NCBI GenBank assembly: GCA_963850095.1
Contig: CAWKJX010000004.1
Span: 62,001-126,000 of the forward strand
DNA length: 64,000 nt
Direction of reading: 5' to 3'
Source of the DNA: Bog-473 sp963850095
Lineage (GTDB): Bacteria > Actinomycetota > Acidimicrobiia > Acidimicrobiales > RAAP-2
The notes under the pieces are model-generated. The model did no database searches, had not been told where the DNA came from, and saw only the letters and a program-made list of their open reading frames with translations. Made by a program: the position numbers and the translations under genes. Below, in pieces: positions 36,978-46,679 of the stretch (position 1 is the stretch's first letter; every line of letters starts with the position of its first letter).

Positions 36978-37823
36978 ATGCCTGACGCCACCTTCCCCCT
37001 GGCCGACCGACCCGTGCGCCGGATGGGATTCGGGGCGATGCAGCTCCCCGGCCCCGGGGTGTTCGGGCCGCCCAAGGACCGCGCCACCGCCGTCGCCATT
37101 TTGCGCCGGGTCGTCGAGGCGGGGGTCAACCACATCGACACGGCGCAGTTCTACGGGCCCGACGTCGCCAACGAGTTGATCCGCGAGGCGCTCTACCCCT
37201 ATCCCGAGGACCTGGTCCTGGTCTCCAAGGTCGGGGCCGTGCGCGACGACGCGGGCGCCTGGCTCGGCGCCCAACGTCCCGAGGAGCTGCGGGCGGGGGT
37301 CGAGGCCAACCTCACCACCCTCGGCCTGGAGCAGGTGCCGGTGGTCAACCTGCGCCTGCACCCCGGTGGCGACGTGCCCTTCGAGGACCAGGTGGCCGAA
37401 ATGGTGGCCCTGCGCGAGGAGGGGCTGATCGGTGGCATCGGGCTGAGCACGGTGACCCTGGACGAGTACCGGCGGGGCACGGCGCTGACGTCCATCGCCT
37501 GCGTCCAGAACGCGTACAGCGTGGCCGACCGTTCCGATCAGGACGTCTTCGACGCCTGCCGCGACGACGACGTCGCCTACGTCCCGTACTTCCCGCTGGG
37601 CTCCGCCTTCATGCCGGACAAGCCGGTGTTGCGGCATCCTGTTGTACAGGAGACGGCCGAGCGGCTGGGTCGTACGCCGGCGCAGGTGGCCCTGGCCTGG
37701 CTGCTGGCGCGGGCGCCGAACGTGTTGCTGATCCCGGGCACGGGGTCCCTCGACCACCTCGAGGAGAACCTGGCTGCGGCCGAGGTGGTGCTCGACGACG
37801 AGGCGTTGGCGGCGTTGGGCTGA
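36978..37823 (+). CDS. Aldo/keto reductase
   Basis: 281 residues from ATG 36978; GTG 36972 is a weaker alternative. (beta/alpha)8 NADPH-dependent reductase with the catalytic tetrad: Asp and Tyr in NHIDTAQFYGPD, Lys in LVSKVGAV and His in LRLHPGGD. C-terminal cofactor loop LLIPGTGSLDHLEENLAAAEVVLDDE. Substrate unknown. Confidence 0.93.
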   Translation: MPDATFPLADRPVRRMGFGAMQLPGPGVFGPPKDRATAVAILRRVVEAGVNHIDTAQFYGPDVANELIREALYPYPEDLVLVSKVGAVRDDAGAWLGAQRPEELRAGVEANLTTLGLEQVPVVNLRLHPGGDVPFEDQVAEMVALREEGLIGGIGLSTVTLDEYRRGTALTSIACVQNAYSVADRSDQDVFDACRDDDVAYVPYFPLGSAFMPDKPVLRHPVVQETAERLGRTPAQVALAWLLARAPNVLLIPGTGSLDHLEENLAAAEVVLDDEALAALG

Positions 37824-37970
37824 GCAGCACACCCTGTCCGGGCTGAGCGAACCTTTTGCGCCCCTGGTGCGTCCCTCGTTGCGACAGCAGTCGCTCGAGT
37901 GGCGCCCCAGGAGGTCCGAACATGTCCGACGACGAGGAAATGCACGGAGCCCCGCCGTCCGCCCCGGCGG

Positions 37971-38777
37971 ATGCGGGAAGGTCGGCGGGCCCGCTGGCGG
38001 CCGGGCCGGGTCGCCGGTGCCTGGGTCGCCCTGGGTGCCCTCGTGATCGGCGGTGCCGGGCTCGGGCTGGCCCTGAGCGATGCCGGTGCAGCCGCTCCGC
38101 CCACCGCGCCGGTCGCCGCCGGGTGCAGCTCCCCGGGGCCGCGCCTGACCGTACAGGGGACGGGGCAGGCCTCGGCGGCTCCGGACGTCCTCACCGCGGT
38201 GTTCGGCTTCAGTACGACCGCGAGCTCCTCCACCGCGGCGCTGAGCCAGGACAACGGCGAGGTGAACCAGGCTCTCCAGGCTCTCACCGCGAACGGAGTG
38301 GCCTCGAACGACGTCCAGACGACCGGGCTCACCCTGGCCGCGCAGTACATCTATCCGCAGGGCCGCGCCCCGGAACTGACCGGCTACACGGTGACCAATA
38401 CGGTGACCGCGACCCTGCGCGACGTGTCCACCTCCGGCGCCGCCATTGACGCCGTGGTGGGGGCGCTGGGCAACGCGGTGCAGATCAACGGCCTCACCTT
38501 CTCCTTCGCCAACCCGGCGCAGGTGGAGGACGAGGCGCGGGCCGATGCCGTCCACCAGGCGGTGACGCACGCGGGCGCCATGGCGGATGCGGCGGGGCGT
38601 CGGCTCGGACCGGTGTGCTCGCTCACCGACGACTCGCAGCCAGACGTCGTCGAGCCGAACGCGGACCTGAACTACGCCGATGCGGGTGCGGCCAAGGGTG
38701 CGGCCGTGCCGGTGGAACCCGGCATGCAGTCCGAGACGGACCAGGTGACGCTCGTCTACGCCTTGGAGCGCGGCTGA
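37971..38777 (+). CDS. SIMPL (DUF541) domain secreted protein
   Basis: 268 residues from ATG 37971, with an N-terminal anchor or signal VAGAWVALGALVIGGAGLGLALSDAGA. The SIMPL domain follows (LTVQGTGQASAAPDVLTAVFGFST, VQTTGLTLAAQYIYP, GYTVTNTVTATLRDV, ARADAVHQAVTHAGAMADAAGRRLG). An alternative start at ATG 37922 (MSDDEEMHGAPPSAP) lies in another frame. A one-base indel near 38000 would join it and give a typical cytoplasmic tail, and that span is also one base over a multiple of three. SIMPL proteins are exported oligomers of poorly known function. Confidence 0.8.
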   Translation: MREGRRARWRPGRVAGAWVALGALVIGGAGLGLALSDAGAAAPPTAPVAAGCSSPGPRLTVQGTGQASAAPDVLTAVFGFSTTASSSTAALSQDNGEVNQALQALTANGVASNDVQTTGLTLAAQYIYPQGRAPELTGYTVTNTVTATLRDVSTSGAAIDAVVGALGNAVQINGLTFSFANPAQVEDEARADAVHQAVTHAGAMADAAGRRLGPVCSLTDDSQPDVVEPNADLNYADAGAAKGAAVPVEPGMQSETDQVTLVYALERG

Positions 38778-38833
38778 GTTCGTCCGCTCCACCAGGGCGC
38801 CCGGGGTGGAGCGGGACAGCGCCGGCGTGGGTG

Positions 38834-39331
38834 CTACAGCGGGCGCAAGGCGAAGAGACGGAAGGTCCGTGGCCCGGCCATCGACTGGGCGATGGCGTAG
38901 TTGGGCCAGGCGGCGACGATCGTCGTCCAGGCCCGGTCCCGCTCGTCGCCCGTGAGCTCCCTGATGGCGGCCTGGAACCGGCTGCCTCGGCGTCGGACGT
39001 CGACGACCGACGTCGCCGCGAAGTTGTGCACCCAGGCAGGCTCGTCCGCGCTGCCCCAATTGGAGCCGACCACAATGAACTCCTCATCGTCCACGATCAG
39101 CTGCAGGGTCGTCGTGCGGGCTCGGCCGGTGCGACGACCGACGGTGATCACCTGGGCCGAGGGGATGCCGACCAGGTCCAGCACGCCCAGGCGGTCGCCC
39201 GTGACGCGGCGCATGGTGCGCTCGGACACGGCGACCAACCGGCTCCGCTTCATGAGCCAGCGATAGCCCTGTGGATGGCGCGCCAGGGCCTGGAGCGGGT
39301 TCCGGGCCACGGCGCACACCATAGAAAACAC
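38834..39331 (-). CDS. Deazaflavin (F420)-dependent nitroreductase family protein
   Basis: 165 residues from ATG 39331. Split-barrel DDN-like fold: VITVGRRTGRARTTTLQLIVDDEEFIVVGSNWGSADEPAWVHNFAA. The GRRTG and NWG...PAWVHN motifs are the F420/quinone-binding signature. It uses F420H2, abundant in this phylum; substrate unknown. Convergent with the SIMPL gene and divergent from the SRPBCC gene. Confidence 0.88.
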   Translation of the reverse strand: MFSMVCAVARNPLQALARHPQGYRWLMKRSRLVAVSERTMRRVTGDRLGVLDLVGIPSAQVITVGRRTGRARTTTLQLIVDDEEFIVVGSNWGSADEPAWVHNFAATSVVDVRRRGSRFQAAIRELTGDERDRAWTTIVAAWPNYAIAQSMAGPRTFRLFALRPL

Positions 39332-39393
39332 GTCGGCGGCGTGTCGATTTCGTCACGGAGCGTTCACCTCGTGGACCGCCGTATCATGCCGTC

Positions 39394-39837
39394 ATGGCGG
39401 TGGACGTGCGCATGTCGATTGAGATCGCGCGCCCGCGGCACCAGGTGGCCGAGTACGCCGCCAACCCCGACAACGCGGCGTCCTGGCACGGTCACGTCAC
39501 CGAGGTCGAGTGGGAGACCACGCCGCCCGTGGACGTGGGCAGCAGGTTCGCGTTCGTCGCCACCATCCGGGGTCGGACGCTCCGCTCCACCTACGAGGTG
39601 GAGCTCGAGATCCCCGACGAGCGGTTCGTCATGGGAACGGCCGACGGGCCCTTCCCCATGGAGACGTCCTACGCGTGGCGTGACACGCCGACGGGCGGCA
39701 CCCTGATGGAGCTGCGCAACCGCGGCGAGCCGAAGGGACTCTCGAAGCTGTCCGGCCTGGTCATGAAGTCGGCCATGCGGCGGGCGAGCACGAAGGATCT
39801 GCGACGGCTGAAGGAGATTCTGGAGGCACCGGACTGA
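39394..39837 (+). CDS. SRPBCC family protein
   Basis: 147 residues from ATG 39394. START-like fold (MSIEIARPRHQVAEYAANPDNAASWHGHVTEVEWETTPPVDVGSRF, FVMGTADGPFPMETSYAWRDTPTGGTLMELRNRG). Typical of small lipid- or polyketide-binding proteins; no catalytic residues identified. Confidence 0.83.
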   Translation: MAVDVRMSIEIARPRHQVAEYAANPDNAASWHGHVTEVEWETTPPVDVGSRFAFVATIRGRTLRSTYEVELEIPDERFVMGTADGPFPMETSYAWRDTPTGGTLMELRNRGEPKGLSKLSGLVMKSAMRRASTKDLRRLKEILEAPD

Positions 39838-39931
39838 GGTGTGTGCTGGGCCCGGAAGGCCGCCCGCCTCAGCCGGCGGGCGTGTCGAGCCCCGGGCCCG
39901 AGGGGCGCGGACAGCACGGAGGCCGGCCCGT

Positions 39932-40741
39932 TCAGCGGTTCTTCCAGTTGGGCGCCCGCTTCTCCGCGAAGGCCAGCGGTCCCTCCTTGGCGTCCTCGCT
40001 CGAGAAGACCTCGCCGGAAATCTCCGACTCGATCCGGTAGGCCTCTTTCATGTCGGTGGCCAGCCCCCGCAGGACCGACTCCTTGGTCTTGCGGATGGCG
40101 AAGGGCCCGTTGGCCGTGATGCGGTGGGCGTAGTCGAAGGCTCGCTCCATCAGGTCGGCCGGGCGGCAGACCTCGTTGAGCAGGCCCATTTCATAGGCGC
40201 GCTGGGCCGGCACCTGGTCGGCGCACAGCAGCAGCTCCATGGCGGCGGGGTAGGGGATCTGGCGGGGCAGGCGCACCGTGGTGCCGCCGCCGGCGAACAG
40301 ACCGCGCTTGGGCTCCATGACGCCGAAGGTGGCCGTGTCGGCGGCCACGCGCAGGTCGGTGCCGCCCAGCATCTCCATGCCACCGGCCACGCAGGTCCCG
40401 TTGACGGCGGCGATGATCGGCTTGTAGAGCTTCGTGCCGCGCAGCACCGCCCTGACCCCGTCGTCGAGGCGGTAGCCGTCGATCTCGGTGACCTCGCCCG
40501 ACTTCATCTTCTTCTGCAGCTCGGTGATCTGCGGAATGTAGGTCTTCAGGTCGGCGCCGACGCAGAAGTCGCGGCCCACGCCGGTGACGATGGCCACGTA
40601 GGCGTCGTCGTCCTCCCCGAAGCGGTCCCAGGCGCAGCGCAATTGGTAGAAGTGCTCCATGTCCATGGAGTTGCGGGCCTCGGGCCGGTTGATGGTGATG
40701 GTGACGACGTGGTCGTCACCGGTGGCGTAGTCGACAGACAT
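39932..40741 (-). CDS. Enoyl-CoA hydratase (crotonase family)
   Basis: 269 residues from ATG 40741. GADLKTYI (first oxyanion loop), NGTCVAGGMEMLGGTDLRVAADTATFG (second), and EPKRGLFAGGGTTVRLPRQIPYPAAMELLL with the catalytic Glu retained before PKRG. C-terminal EGPLAFAEKRAPNWKNR. Hydrates an enoyl-CoA, probably in lipid or steroid degradation. Transcribed with, but about 95 nt downstream of, the amidohydrolase. Confidence 0.92.
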   Translation of the reverse strand: MSVDYATGDDHVVTITINRPEARNSMDMEHFYQLRCAWDRFGEDDDAYVAIVTGVGRDFCVGADLKTYIPQITELQKKMKSGEVTEIDGYRLDDGVRAVLRGTKLYKPIIAAVNGTCVAGGMEMLGGTDLRVAADTATFGVMEPKRGLFAGGGTTVRLPRQIPYPAAMELLLCADQVPAQRAYEMGLLNEVCRPADLMERAFDYAHRITANGPFAIRKTKESVLRGLATDMKEAYRIESEISGEVFSSEDAKEGPLAFAEKRAPNWKNR

Positions 40742-40836
40742 GGGCTCCGGTGGTCAGGTTCGGGCGCCGGCGGTGCCGGCGCTGGTGGTCGATGCGGTCC
40801 GGGGGCTGCAGTCGGGCGAGCCGGCGCGACCTGTGG

Positions 40837-42129
40837 TCAGTCGTCCGACTTGAGCAGCGTCGAGAAGCTGCTGACGCTCACGATGCCCTTCTCGTTGGTC
40901 GTCGTGTGGCCCCGGGCCCGGGACACGAGCGAGGTGTCGACGTCCGCCGCCTCCGCCCGCAGGGCGCCCACCGTGCACTTCTCGCGCGGCCGCACGCTGA
41001 ACGGGTCGTACTGGAAGTGCTTCATGGCGTTGAGGTGGGTGATCTTGTCGATGTCCTCGTCCGACACGCCCTCGAGGTACTTCATGAGCGCCTCGGGCGC
41101 CTGGGGCCACGTCGAGTCGGAGTGGGGGTAGTCGCACTCCCAGGTGATGTTGTCGATGTTCAAGAAGTCGCGGCTCTGCACCCCGAAGGCGTCGTCGATG
41201 AAGCAGGTGATGACGCGGTCCTTGAAGACCTGGCTCGGCAGCTGGTCGCCGAAGTCCTGGCCCGTCCACTTGTGGTGGTGCTGGTAGACGTAGTCGATGC
41301 GCTCGAGGGCGTAGGGGATCCAGCCGATCCCGCCCTCGGACAGCGCGAAGTGCAGGTTCTTGTACTTGCGCAGAATGGGCGACCACACCAGGTCGGCCGC
41401 CGCCTGCACCATGTTGATCGGCTGCAGGCTGATCATGACGTCGATGGGCGCCTCTATGGAGGTCATGAGGATCTGCGAGGACGAACCGAGATGCATGCAC
41501 ACGACCGTGCCCTCGTCCTCGCACGCGGTCCAGAAGGGGTCCCAGTGCTCGTTGTGCAGGGACGGCCACCCCAGCTTCTCGGGGTTCTCGGAGAAGGTGA
41601 CGGCGTGGCAGCCCTTCTTGGCCACCCGGCGCACCTCAGCGGCCCCGAGCTCGGGGTCCCAGATCACCGGGATGGACAGCGGAATGAAGCGGCCCGGCTC
41701 CTCCCCGCACCAGCGGTCGATGTGCCAGTCGTTGTAGGCCCGCACCATGGCCAGGGCCTCGTCCTTGTCCTCCCGCCGGGCGAAGAGCTGGCCGCAGAAC
41801 TGCGGGAAGGAGGGGAAGCACATGGAGCCGAGGACGCCGTTGACCGACATGTCGCGCACCCGCTCGTGCACGTCGTAGCAGCCGACCCGCATGTCCTCGA
41901 GCGAGGTGGGCTCGATCCCGTACTCCTCGGGCGGCCGGCCGACCACGGCGTTCAGGCCGACGTTGGGGATCATGTTGCCGTCGTAGACCCAGACGTCGGT
42001 CCCGTCCTCGCGCCGGATGAGCTGGGGCGCCGCATCCTGGTACTTGGCCGGGAGCAGGCCGTCGAACATGCCTCGTGGCTCAATGACATGGTCGTCCACG
42101 CTGACCAGGATCATGTCTTCGGTGTGCAT
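40837..42129 (-). CDS. Amidohydrolase-family (ACMSD-like) metal-dependent hydrolase/decarboxylase
   Basis: 430 residues from ATG 42129 (MHTEDMILVSVDDHVIEP), chosen because GGGGAGG stands upstream and the operator at 42172-42187 then falls at promoter distance; an ATG at 42168 would put the operator against the start. Amidohydro_2 TIM barrel: VDDHVIEP (metal motif), VVCMHLGSSS, HFALSEGGIGWIPYALERIDY and ECDYPHSDSTWP. The family decarboxylates or hydrolyses cyclic acids; steroid and aromatic catabolic loci of actinobacteria carry many paralogues. Substrate unknown. Confidence 0.9.
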   Translation of the reverse strand: MHTEDMILVSVDDHVIEPRGMFDGLLPAKYQDAAPQLIRREDGTDVWVYDGNMIPNVGLNAVVGRPPEEYGIEPTSLEDMRVGCYDVHERVRDMSVNGVLGSMCFPSFPQFCGQLFARREDKDEALAMVRAYNDWHIDRWCGEEPGRFIPLSIPVIWDPELGAAEVRRVAKKGCHAVTFSENPEKLGWPSLHNEHWDPFWTACEDEGTVVCMHLGSSSQILMTSIEAPIDVMISLQPINMVQAAADLVWSPILRKYKNLHFALSEGGIGWIPYALERIDYVYQHHHKWTGQDFGDQLPSQVFKDRVITCFIDDAFGVQSRDFLNIDNITWECDYPHSDSTWPQAPEALMKYLEGVSDEDIDKITHLNAMKHFQYDPFSVRPREKCTVGALRAEAADVDTSLVSRARGHTTTNEKGIVSVSSFSTLLKSDD

Positions 42130-42171
42130 CCGCGGTCCTCCCCGTGTGTCCCTCTCGGACGCCGCCATTCT

Positions 42172-42187
42172 CTGACATCCGTGTCAC
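42172..42187. promoter_or_regulatory. Catabolic-regulon operator, copy 5
   Basis: CTGACATCCGTGTCAC, 43 nt upstream of the amidohydrolase start on the minus strand. Confidence 0.65.
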
Positions 42188-42265
42188 CTACCTTAGGCGC
42201 CGCCCCGACGGGTGTGCGAAGACCCCGGGTGGGCGGGGGCGGGGGCCGGCCCTCGACGGGGTGGC

Positions 42266-43744
42266 TCAGCGGCCGGAGCCCGAGGGCGTGGTGGACGCGG
42301 GGGACGGGGGCACGGGCTGGCCCTGGTACCCCTGCATCAGTTCGGGCAGCGGGTTGGCCGGCGCCGCCAGCTCGGGCGGGTCGCCGAACGTCATCACCGA
42401 GGTGTCGAGGAAGTCCATCAGGTTGCGGGCGTTGGCGTCGCGGTAGGTGAGCGCGGGCAGGTTCCACTGCTGCTCAATGGTGGCCAGCACGGAGGTGTGG
42501 TCGTGCACCACGTTGGTCACGTCGTGCTGGCGCGAGTAGGGGCTGACCACGACGGCGGGAATGCGGATGCCGTACTCGTTGTAGCCGCCGGGCTGGTCGG
42601 TCGAGCTGATGTCGGGCGCAATGCTGTCGGGGGCGATGGCGGCGGGCGGCTTCACGTGGTCGTAGTAGCCGCCGTGCTCGTCGTAGAACCAGATGAGCAG
42701 GGTGCGCGGCCAGGCCGGGCTCGCCATGACGGCGTTTACGACGCCGGCCACGAACTGCTCGCCCAGCTGGACGTCCTCGGGGTTCTCCTCGGACTGGCAC
42801 GTCGTCTCGATCATCAGGTCGGGGGTGGAGGCGAAGGTGGGCACCGGTTGGGGCAGCTCCCCGACGACGCTCGGCACCTCGCCCTGGATGGCCCCCATGT
42901 CGCAGTCGACCAGGCTCACCGAGGGCAGCAGGCCGGCGGCGGCGTCGGCGAAGAACTGTTCGATGTGCGCGTAGTGGTCCGGGTAGCGAAAAACGGTGTC
43001 GAGGATGATGGCCGACGTCGGCGCGTCGCTGAAGTAGTTCGTCCAGCCGATGCCGTAGGTGCTCAGCAGGTCCCAAATGGTGCCGTTGGCGGGGTACGTG
43101 GTGATGTTGTCGAGATCGGTGGACACGACGCCCGACGCAGTGCCGGCCATGAGGAAGCGGCGGTTCGGGTAGGTCTGCGCCGGCACCGAGCAGAACCAGC
43201 GGTTGGCCAGCGTGAACGTGTTGGCCAGCGAGTAGTAGAAGGGCAGATCGTCCTCGGTGTAGTAGCCCATCGACCCCGGACCGGTGCCGGCGAAGCCTTG
43301 CATGGAGCCGCCGTCGATCTGCAGGTGCGAATCGTCCCAGGACTGGCTGCCCGAGTCCTGGGCGCCGATGGCGCCGCTCTGGTGGTACGCGTACATGCGC
43401 TCGTTGCCGATCGGGTTCCAGTTGAGCGGCTCCTCGGCCTTGTTGAAGGTGAACCCGTCCGCCTTGGGCTGCCCGCTCACCGGCAACATGCCCAGGTAGT
43501 TGTCGAACGAGTGGTTCTCCTGCATGACCAGCACGAGGTGGTCGAAGGGGAAGGCGCCCGTGAACTGCCCGAGGGGCAGCGACGGGTAGGGCACGGCGCC
43601 CGGCCGGCGCACGGTGGCGGTGGCGGCCCCGGCGCGTGCCGCCGGGCCGAGGGGGCCGAGAGCGGAGGCGGCCGCGGCAGCCGAGGCGGCACCGAGGCCG
43701 GCCCGCAGCACCGATCGGCGGCTGAAGGTGCGGCGGTCAACCAT
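42266..43744 (-). CDS. Tat-exported phospholipase C/acid phosphatase-like phosphoesterase
   Basis: 492 residues from ATG 43744 (MVDRRTFSRRSVLRAG). Twin-arginine signal with Ala-rich hydrophobic core to about residue 42. Phosphoesterase domain: HLVLVMQENHSFDNYLGMLPVSGQP (metal Glu-Asn, about residue 75), SVSLVDCDMG, TLLIWFYDEHGGYYDHVKPP and GIRIPAVVVSPYSRQHDVTNVVHDHTSVLATIEQQW. It cleaves phosphodiesters or phosphomonoesters outside the cell. Its start overlaps the upstream paralogue by 8 nt: a tandem pair. Confidence 0.9.
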   Translation of the reverse strand: MVDRRTFSRRSVLRAGLGAASAAAAASALGPLGPAARAGAATATVRRPGAVPYPSLPLGQFTGAFPFDHLVLVMQENHSFDNYLGMLPVSGQPKADGFTFNKAEEPLNWNPIGNERMYAYHQSGAIGAQDSGSQSWDDSHLQIDGGSMQGFAGTGPGSMGYYTEDDLPFYYSLANTFTLANRWFCSVPAQTYPNRRFLMAGTASGVVSTDLDNITTYPANGTIWDLLSTYGIGWTNYFSDAPTSAIILDTVFRYPDHYAHIEQFFADAAAGLLPSVSLVDCDMGAIQGEVPSVVGELPQPVPTFASTPDLMIETTCQSEENPEDVQLGEQFVAGVVNAVMASPAWPRTLLIWFYDEHGGYYDHVKPPAAIAPDSIAPDISSTDQPGGYNEYGIRIPAVVVSPYSRQHDVTNVVHDHTSVLATIEQQWNLPALTYRDANARNLMDFLDTSVMTFGDPPELAAPANPLPELMQGYQGQPVPPSPASTTPSGSGR

Positions 43745-45559
43745 GGGCACGGCTCAATTCGGGCACGGCCCAATCCCTCCTGGCATGGGTGGTGCGCGGG
43801 CCCGGCCCGGTCATCGCGGCGGGGCCGGCCGCGGCTGGGCTCTTCTCCTGCACGGGCATGACGTTCTGGGTGGGCGGCGGATAGGGCGGCGCGTAGTCGT
43901 CGGTGCCGGCCAGTGCGTCGATGATGACCTGCTCGTCGACGGGCGGGCTGACGACCGACGCGTCGGGCAGCGAGGGGATGGTGGTGTCGGCCGGCTTGCC
44001 CAGGGCCAGCGCGCCCGTCATGTCGCCGACCGCGTTGCGGCGCCAGGCCGACAGGTTGGGCACGGGGACGCCGAAGAGCGTCTCCATGAGGCGCAGCGTC
44101 GAGGTGTGGTCGAAGGTCTCGGTGGCCACGAAGCCGCCCTTCGTGAAGGGGGACATCAGGAGGCAGGGCACGCGGAAGCCGAGACCGACGGGCCCGGCGT
44201 CGCCGCTGGCCTCCGAGGGCAGCGGGTTCATGGTCAGGTACTCGCCCGCGGTGCCGGGCGGCGGCACCGGCGGCGCCATGTGGTCGAAGAACCCGCCGTT
44301 CTCGTCGTAGTTGAGGATGAACAGCGTGTGCGCCCACACCTCGGGGTTGGAGGTGAGGATGTCGAGCACGTTCTGCACCAGGTTCTCGCCCCACTGTGGC
44401 GCCGTGGCGGGGTGCTCGCACTGGGTGACCGGACCGTGGATCCAGCTGACCTGGGGGAGCATGCCCGTGGCCACGTCGGCCGCCAGGTCGCCCGGAAAGT
44501 TCGGCGCAACGGCGTTGGCGATGAGCTGCGCGCCCCGCGGCGTCGTCGGGTCGTTGTAGGCGGCGAAGTAGGGGAGCGGGCTGAAGAGGGCCAGGCCGGT
44601 GGGGTCGTTGTAGACCTTCCAGGTCACGCCCGCATCGAGCAGCTGCTCGGGCATGGTGGTCCAGGTGAACTTCCCGTACTGCTGCAGGCGCCCCGTCGTC
44701 TGCGTTTCGAGGACCGGGCCGCCGTGCTCGCCGCCCGGGTCGATGCTGGCCGACAGCGCCATGACGCGGTTGGGATCGGTCGGGCCGAGGACCGAGCAGT
44801 GATAGGCGTCGCAGATGGTGAAGGCGTCCGCCAGCGCGTGGTAGAAGGGCAGGTCGTCACGCGTGAAGTACCCCATGGTGGTGACGAAGTTCTGCGGCCC
44901 GTCGCCGGCCAGGTGGGCCTGGACGAAGCTGTCCATCTTCCCCCGGTTCCAGCTCTGGTGCTGCGGTCCCCAGTCGTGCGTGATGTCGTTCGTGCATGCG
45001 CCGTCCTGGGAGGGGAAGTTCTGGTCGAGGTGGAACGGGACCAGGTAGCCGCTCGGGTCGACGCCGTGACCCGGGCGGTAGCCGTACTGGGCCCACACCG
45101 GGGCGAGCGTCCCGTAGATGTTGTTGACGCGTACCCGCGGGTCGGAGAAGCCGCGTACGCCCGACAGCGTGCCGAAGTAGTGGTCGAAGGAGCGGTTCTC
45201 CTGCATGAGGATCACTACGTGACGGATGTCGCTCAGGGTGGGGTGGGCGGAAGGTGGCTCGGCCGAGGCGGCGCGCTCGAGGGAGGCGCCGGCCGAGGCC
45301 GACAGACCGGTGCCGCCGGCACTGGCGGCCGCGGCGGAGGCGGCTGAGGCGGCCGCAGCCGCACCCGCCCCGAGGGCGAGGCTCCCCTTCAGGAGGTTGC
45401 GCCGGGAGACCCGGCTCGGCAGGGCGGGGCCCGCTGTGTCGTCGGCCGCCCCGTCCCGGCTCTGGCGGCCGTCCCGAGCCGGCCCCGGTCGCGGTCCCCG
45501 TTTCGCCCTCGGTTCCTGCTTCCGGGCGTCGGCTCGTCCCGCCGCTCGTTGGCACCCAT
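43737..45559 (-). CDS. Tat-exported phospholipase C-like phosphoesterase (N-terminal frameshift likely)
   Basis: The main frame has a Tat signal (SRRNLLKGSLALGAGAAAAAS) and the same catalytic pattern as its downstream paralogue: VVILMQENRSFDHYFGTLSGVRGF, TLFILNYDENGGFFDHMAPPVPPP and VPCLLMSPFTKGGFVATETFDHTSTLRLME. No good start exists in this frame. ATG 45559 (MGANERRDEPTPG) with GAGGAG upstream lies in another frame, and an indel in the low-complexity 45440-45530 stretch would join them. Bacterial phospholipases C of this type release phosphate from phospholipids. Confidence 0.87.
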
Positions 45560-45753
45560 GCAGATCGCTCCTCGCTGGTCTCGGTCGGTGTCGGTCTCTG
45601 TCCGATGTGCTCGCCGTCCGGGCACGTCGACGTCCGGCACCCCGCGTGGCAGCGCCTGCGGCGCTGTGGCTGCGATGGTGGTCCAGGTGTCGCCCCAACG
45701 GACGCTTGGGTAACGACCGATCAGAGGGGCGCTTGCGTTTGTTCAGGCGGAGT

Positions 45754-46485
45754 TCACGCGCTGGCCACCTCGAGTTCGGGTTCGGGTGCCGCGCTCTTCA
45801 CCCGCTGTAGCTCAACGTCAGTTGCAGAGAGGCCACGGCGGGGCAGGATGATGTCGTCGATGATGCCGTAGTCGCGGGCTTCGGACGCCGTCATGTAGTT
45901 GTCCCGGTCGATGTCGAGCGCCACCTGCTCGACCGGCCTGCCGCTGTGGAAGGCGATGATCTCGGCCATGCGGCGGGTGAGGGAGAGCACCTCTCGCAGG
46001 TAGATCTCCATGTCCGACGGCGCGCCGCGGGTGCCCGCCGAGCCCTGGTGGATCATGATGCGGGCGTTGGGCAGGGCGAACCGCTTCCCCGGCGCACCGC
46101 CCGAGAGGATCATGGCGGCCGCCGACATCCCCATGCCGACGCAGATGGTCGACACATCGGGCTCCACATGCTGCATGACGTCGTAAATGGCCATGCCGGC
46201 GTAGGCCACACCGCCCGGCGAGTTGATGTAGAGGTAGATGTCCCGCTCGCTGTTCTGCGCCTCGAGGAAGAGCATCTGCGAAATGATCAGGTTGGCCACC
46301 TGGTCGTCCACCTCCTGGCCCAGGAACACGATGCGCTCGCGGAGCAGCTGGCTGTAGATGTCGAAGGCCCGGTCGCCGCGGTTGCCCTCCTCTATGACGG
46401 TGGGCACCAGCACGTGCCGCGGCAGCTGGCTGCGGGGTGCGGCGGCTGCGGGGTGAGCGGTGGCGGCGTCGGCGCTGGCGGTCAT
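45754..46485 (-). CDS. clpP: ClpP protease subunit (active)
   Basis: 243 residues from ATG 46485 with GAAGGAG 8 nt upstream. Catalytic Ser in CVGMGMSAAAMIL, His in ARIMIHQG and Asp in DIDRDNYMTA are all present; YINSPGG and GYGIIDD-like family motifs too. Tetradecameric serine protease working with ClpC/ClpX. A long Ala-rich N-terminus and a tail beyond the core (ILPRRGLSATDVELQRVKSAAPEPELEVASA). It is divergent from the XRE regulator and the inactive homologue. The 5' region holds tandem GGTCG repeats. Confidence 0.94.
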   Translation of the reverse strand: MTASADAATAHPAAAAPRSQLPRHVLVPTVIEEGNRGDRAFDIYSQLLRERIVFLGQEVDDQVANLIISQMLFLEAQNSERDIYLYINSPGGVAYAGMAIYDVMQHVEPDVSTICVGMGMSAAAMILSGGAPGKRFALPNARIMIHQGSAGTRGAPSDMEIYLREVLSLTRRMAEIIAFHSGRPVEQVALDIDRDNYMTASEARDYGIIDDIILPRRGLSATDVELQRVKSAAPEPELEVASA

Positions 46486-46548
46486 GGGTTGGGCTCCTTC
46501 GTGTCTGGATCTGCTCTTTGGGGTGTCACCGGTCTGGCTTGTGGTCGA

Positions 46549-46624
46549 GGGCTGGGCTGGGCTGGGCTGGTCGGGTCGGTCGGTCGGGTCGGGTCGGTCG
46601 GGTCGGTCGGGTCGGGTCGGGTCG
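46549..46624. repeat. Pentanucleotide tandem repeats (ggctg)n/(ggtcg)n upstream of clpP
   Basis: About four ggctg units run into about twelve units of ggtcg/gggtcggtcg in the divergent region between clpP and the XRE gene. They lie within or next to the clpP leader and could affect its expression. Confidence 0.85.
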
Positions 46625-46649
46625 AATCGCGTCCCGGTCCTTTCCGAGG

Positions 46650-46669
46650 TTATATCAAATGTGAGATAA
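46650..46669. promoter_or_regulatory. Palindromic operator before the XRE gene
   Basis: TTATATCAAATGTGAGATAA: eight of ten base pairs are symmetric. It is the most AT-rich spot for kilobases and lies between clpP and the XRE gene, so it could control both. Autoregulation by the XRE protein is likely. Confidence 0.65.
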
Positions 46670-46670
46670 T
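46665..46670 (+). promoter_or_regulatory. -10 element of a probable leaderless XRE transcript
   Basis: GATAAT, matching TATAAT at five of six positions, ends 9 nt before the GTG start at 46680. Transcription would begin at or next to the start codon, and no ribosome binding site is present. It overlaps the palindrome. Confidence 0.45.
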
Positions 46671-46679
46671 CGGTGCACC

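Noticed and set aside
40741..40790. An eighth regulon operator before the crotonase at 40741
   Set aside because: Only one half-site (GGTCAGGTT) is present; the opposite TGAC at the right spacing is missing.
46549..46624. CRISPR-like array
   Set aside because: Units are 5 bp without spacers; none of the repeat arrays in the window has the repeat-spacer form.
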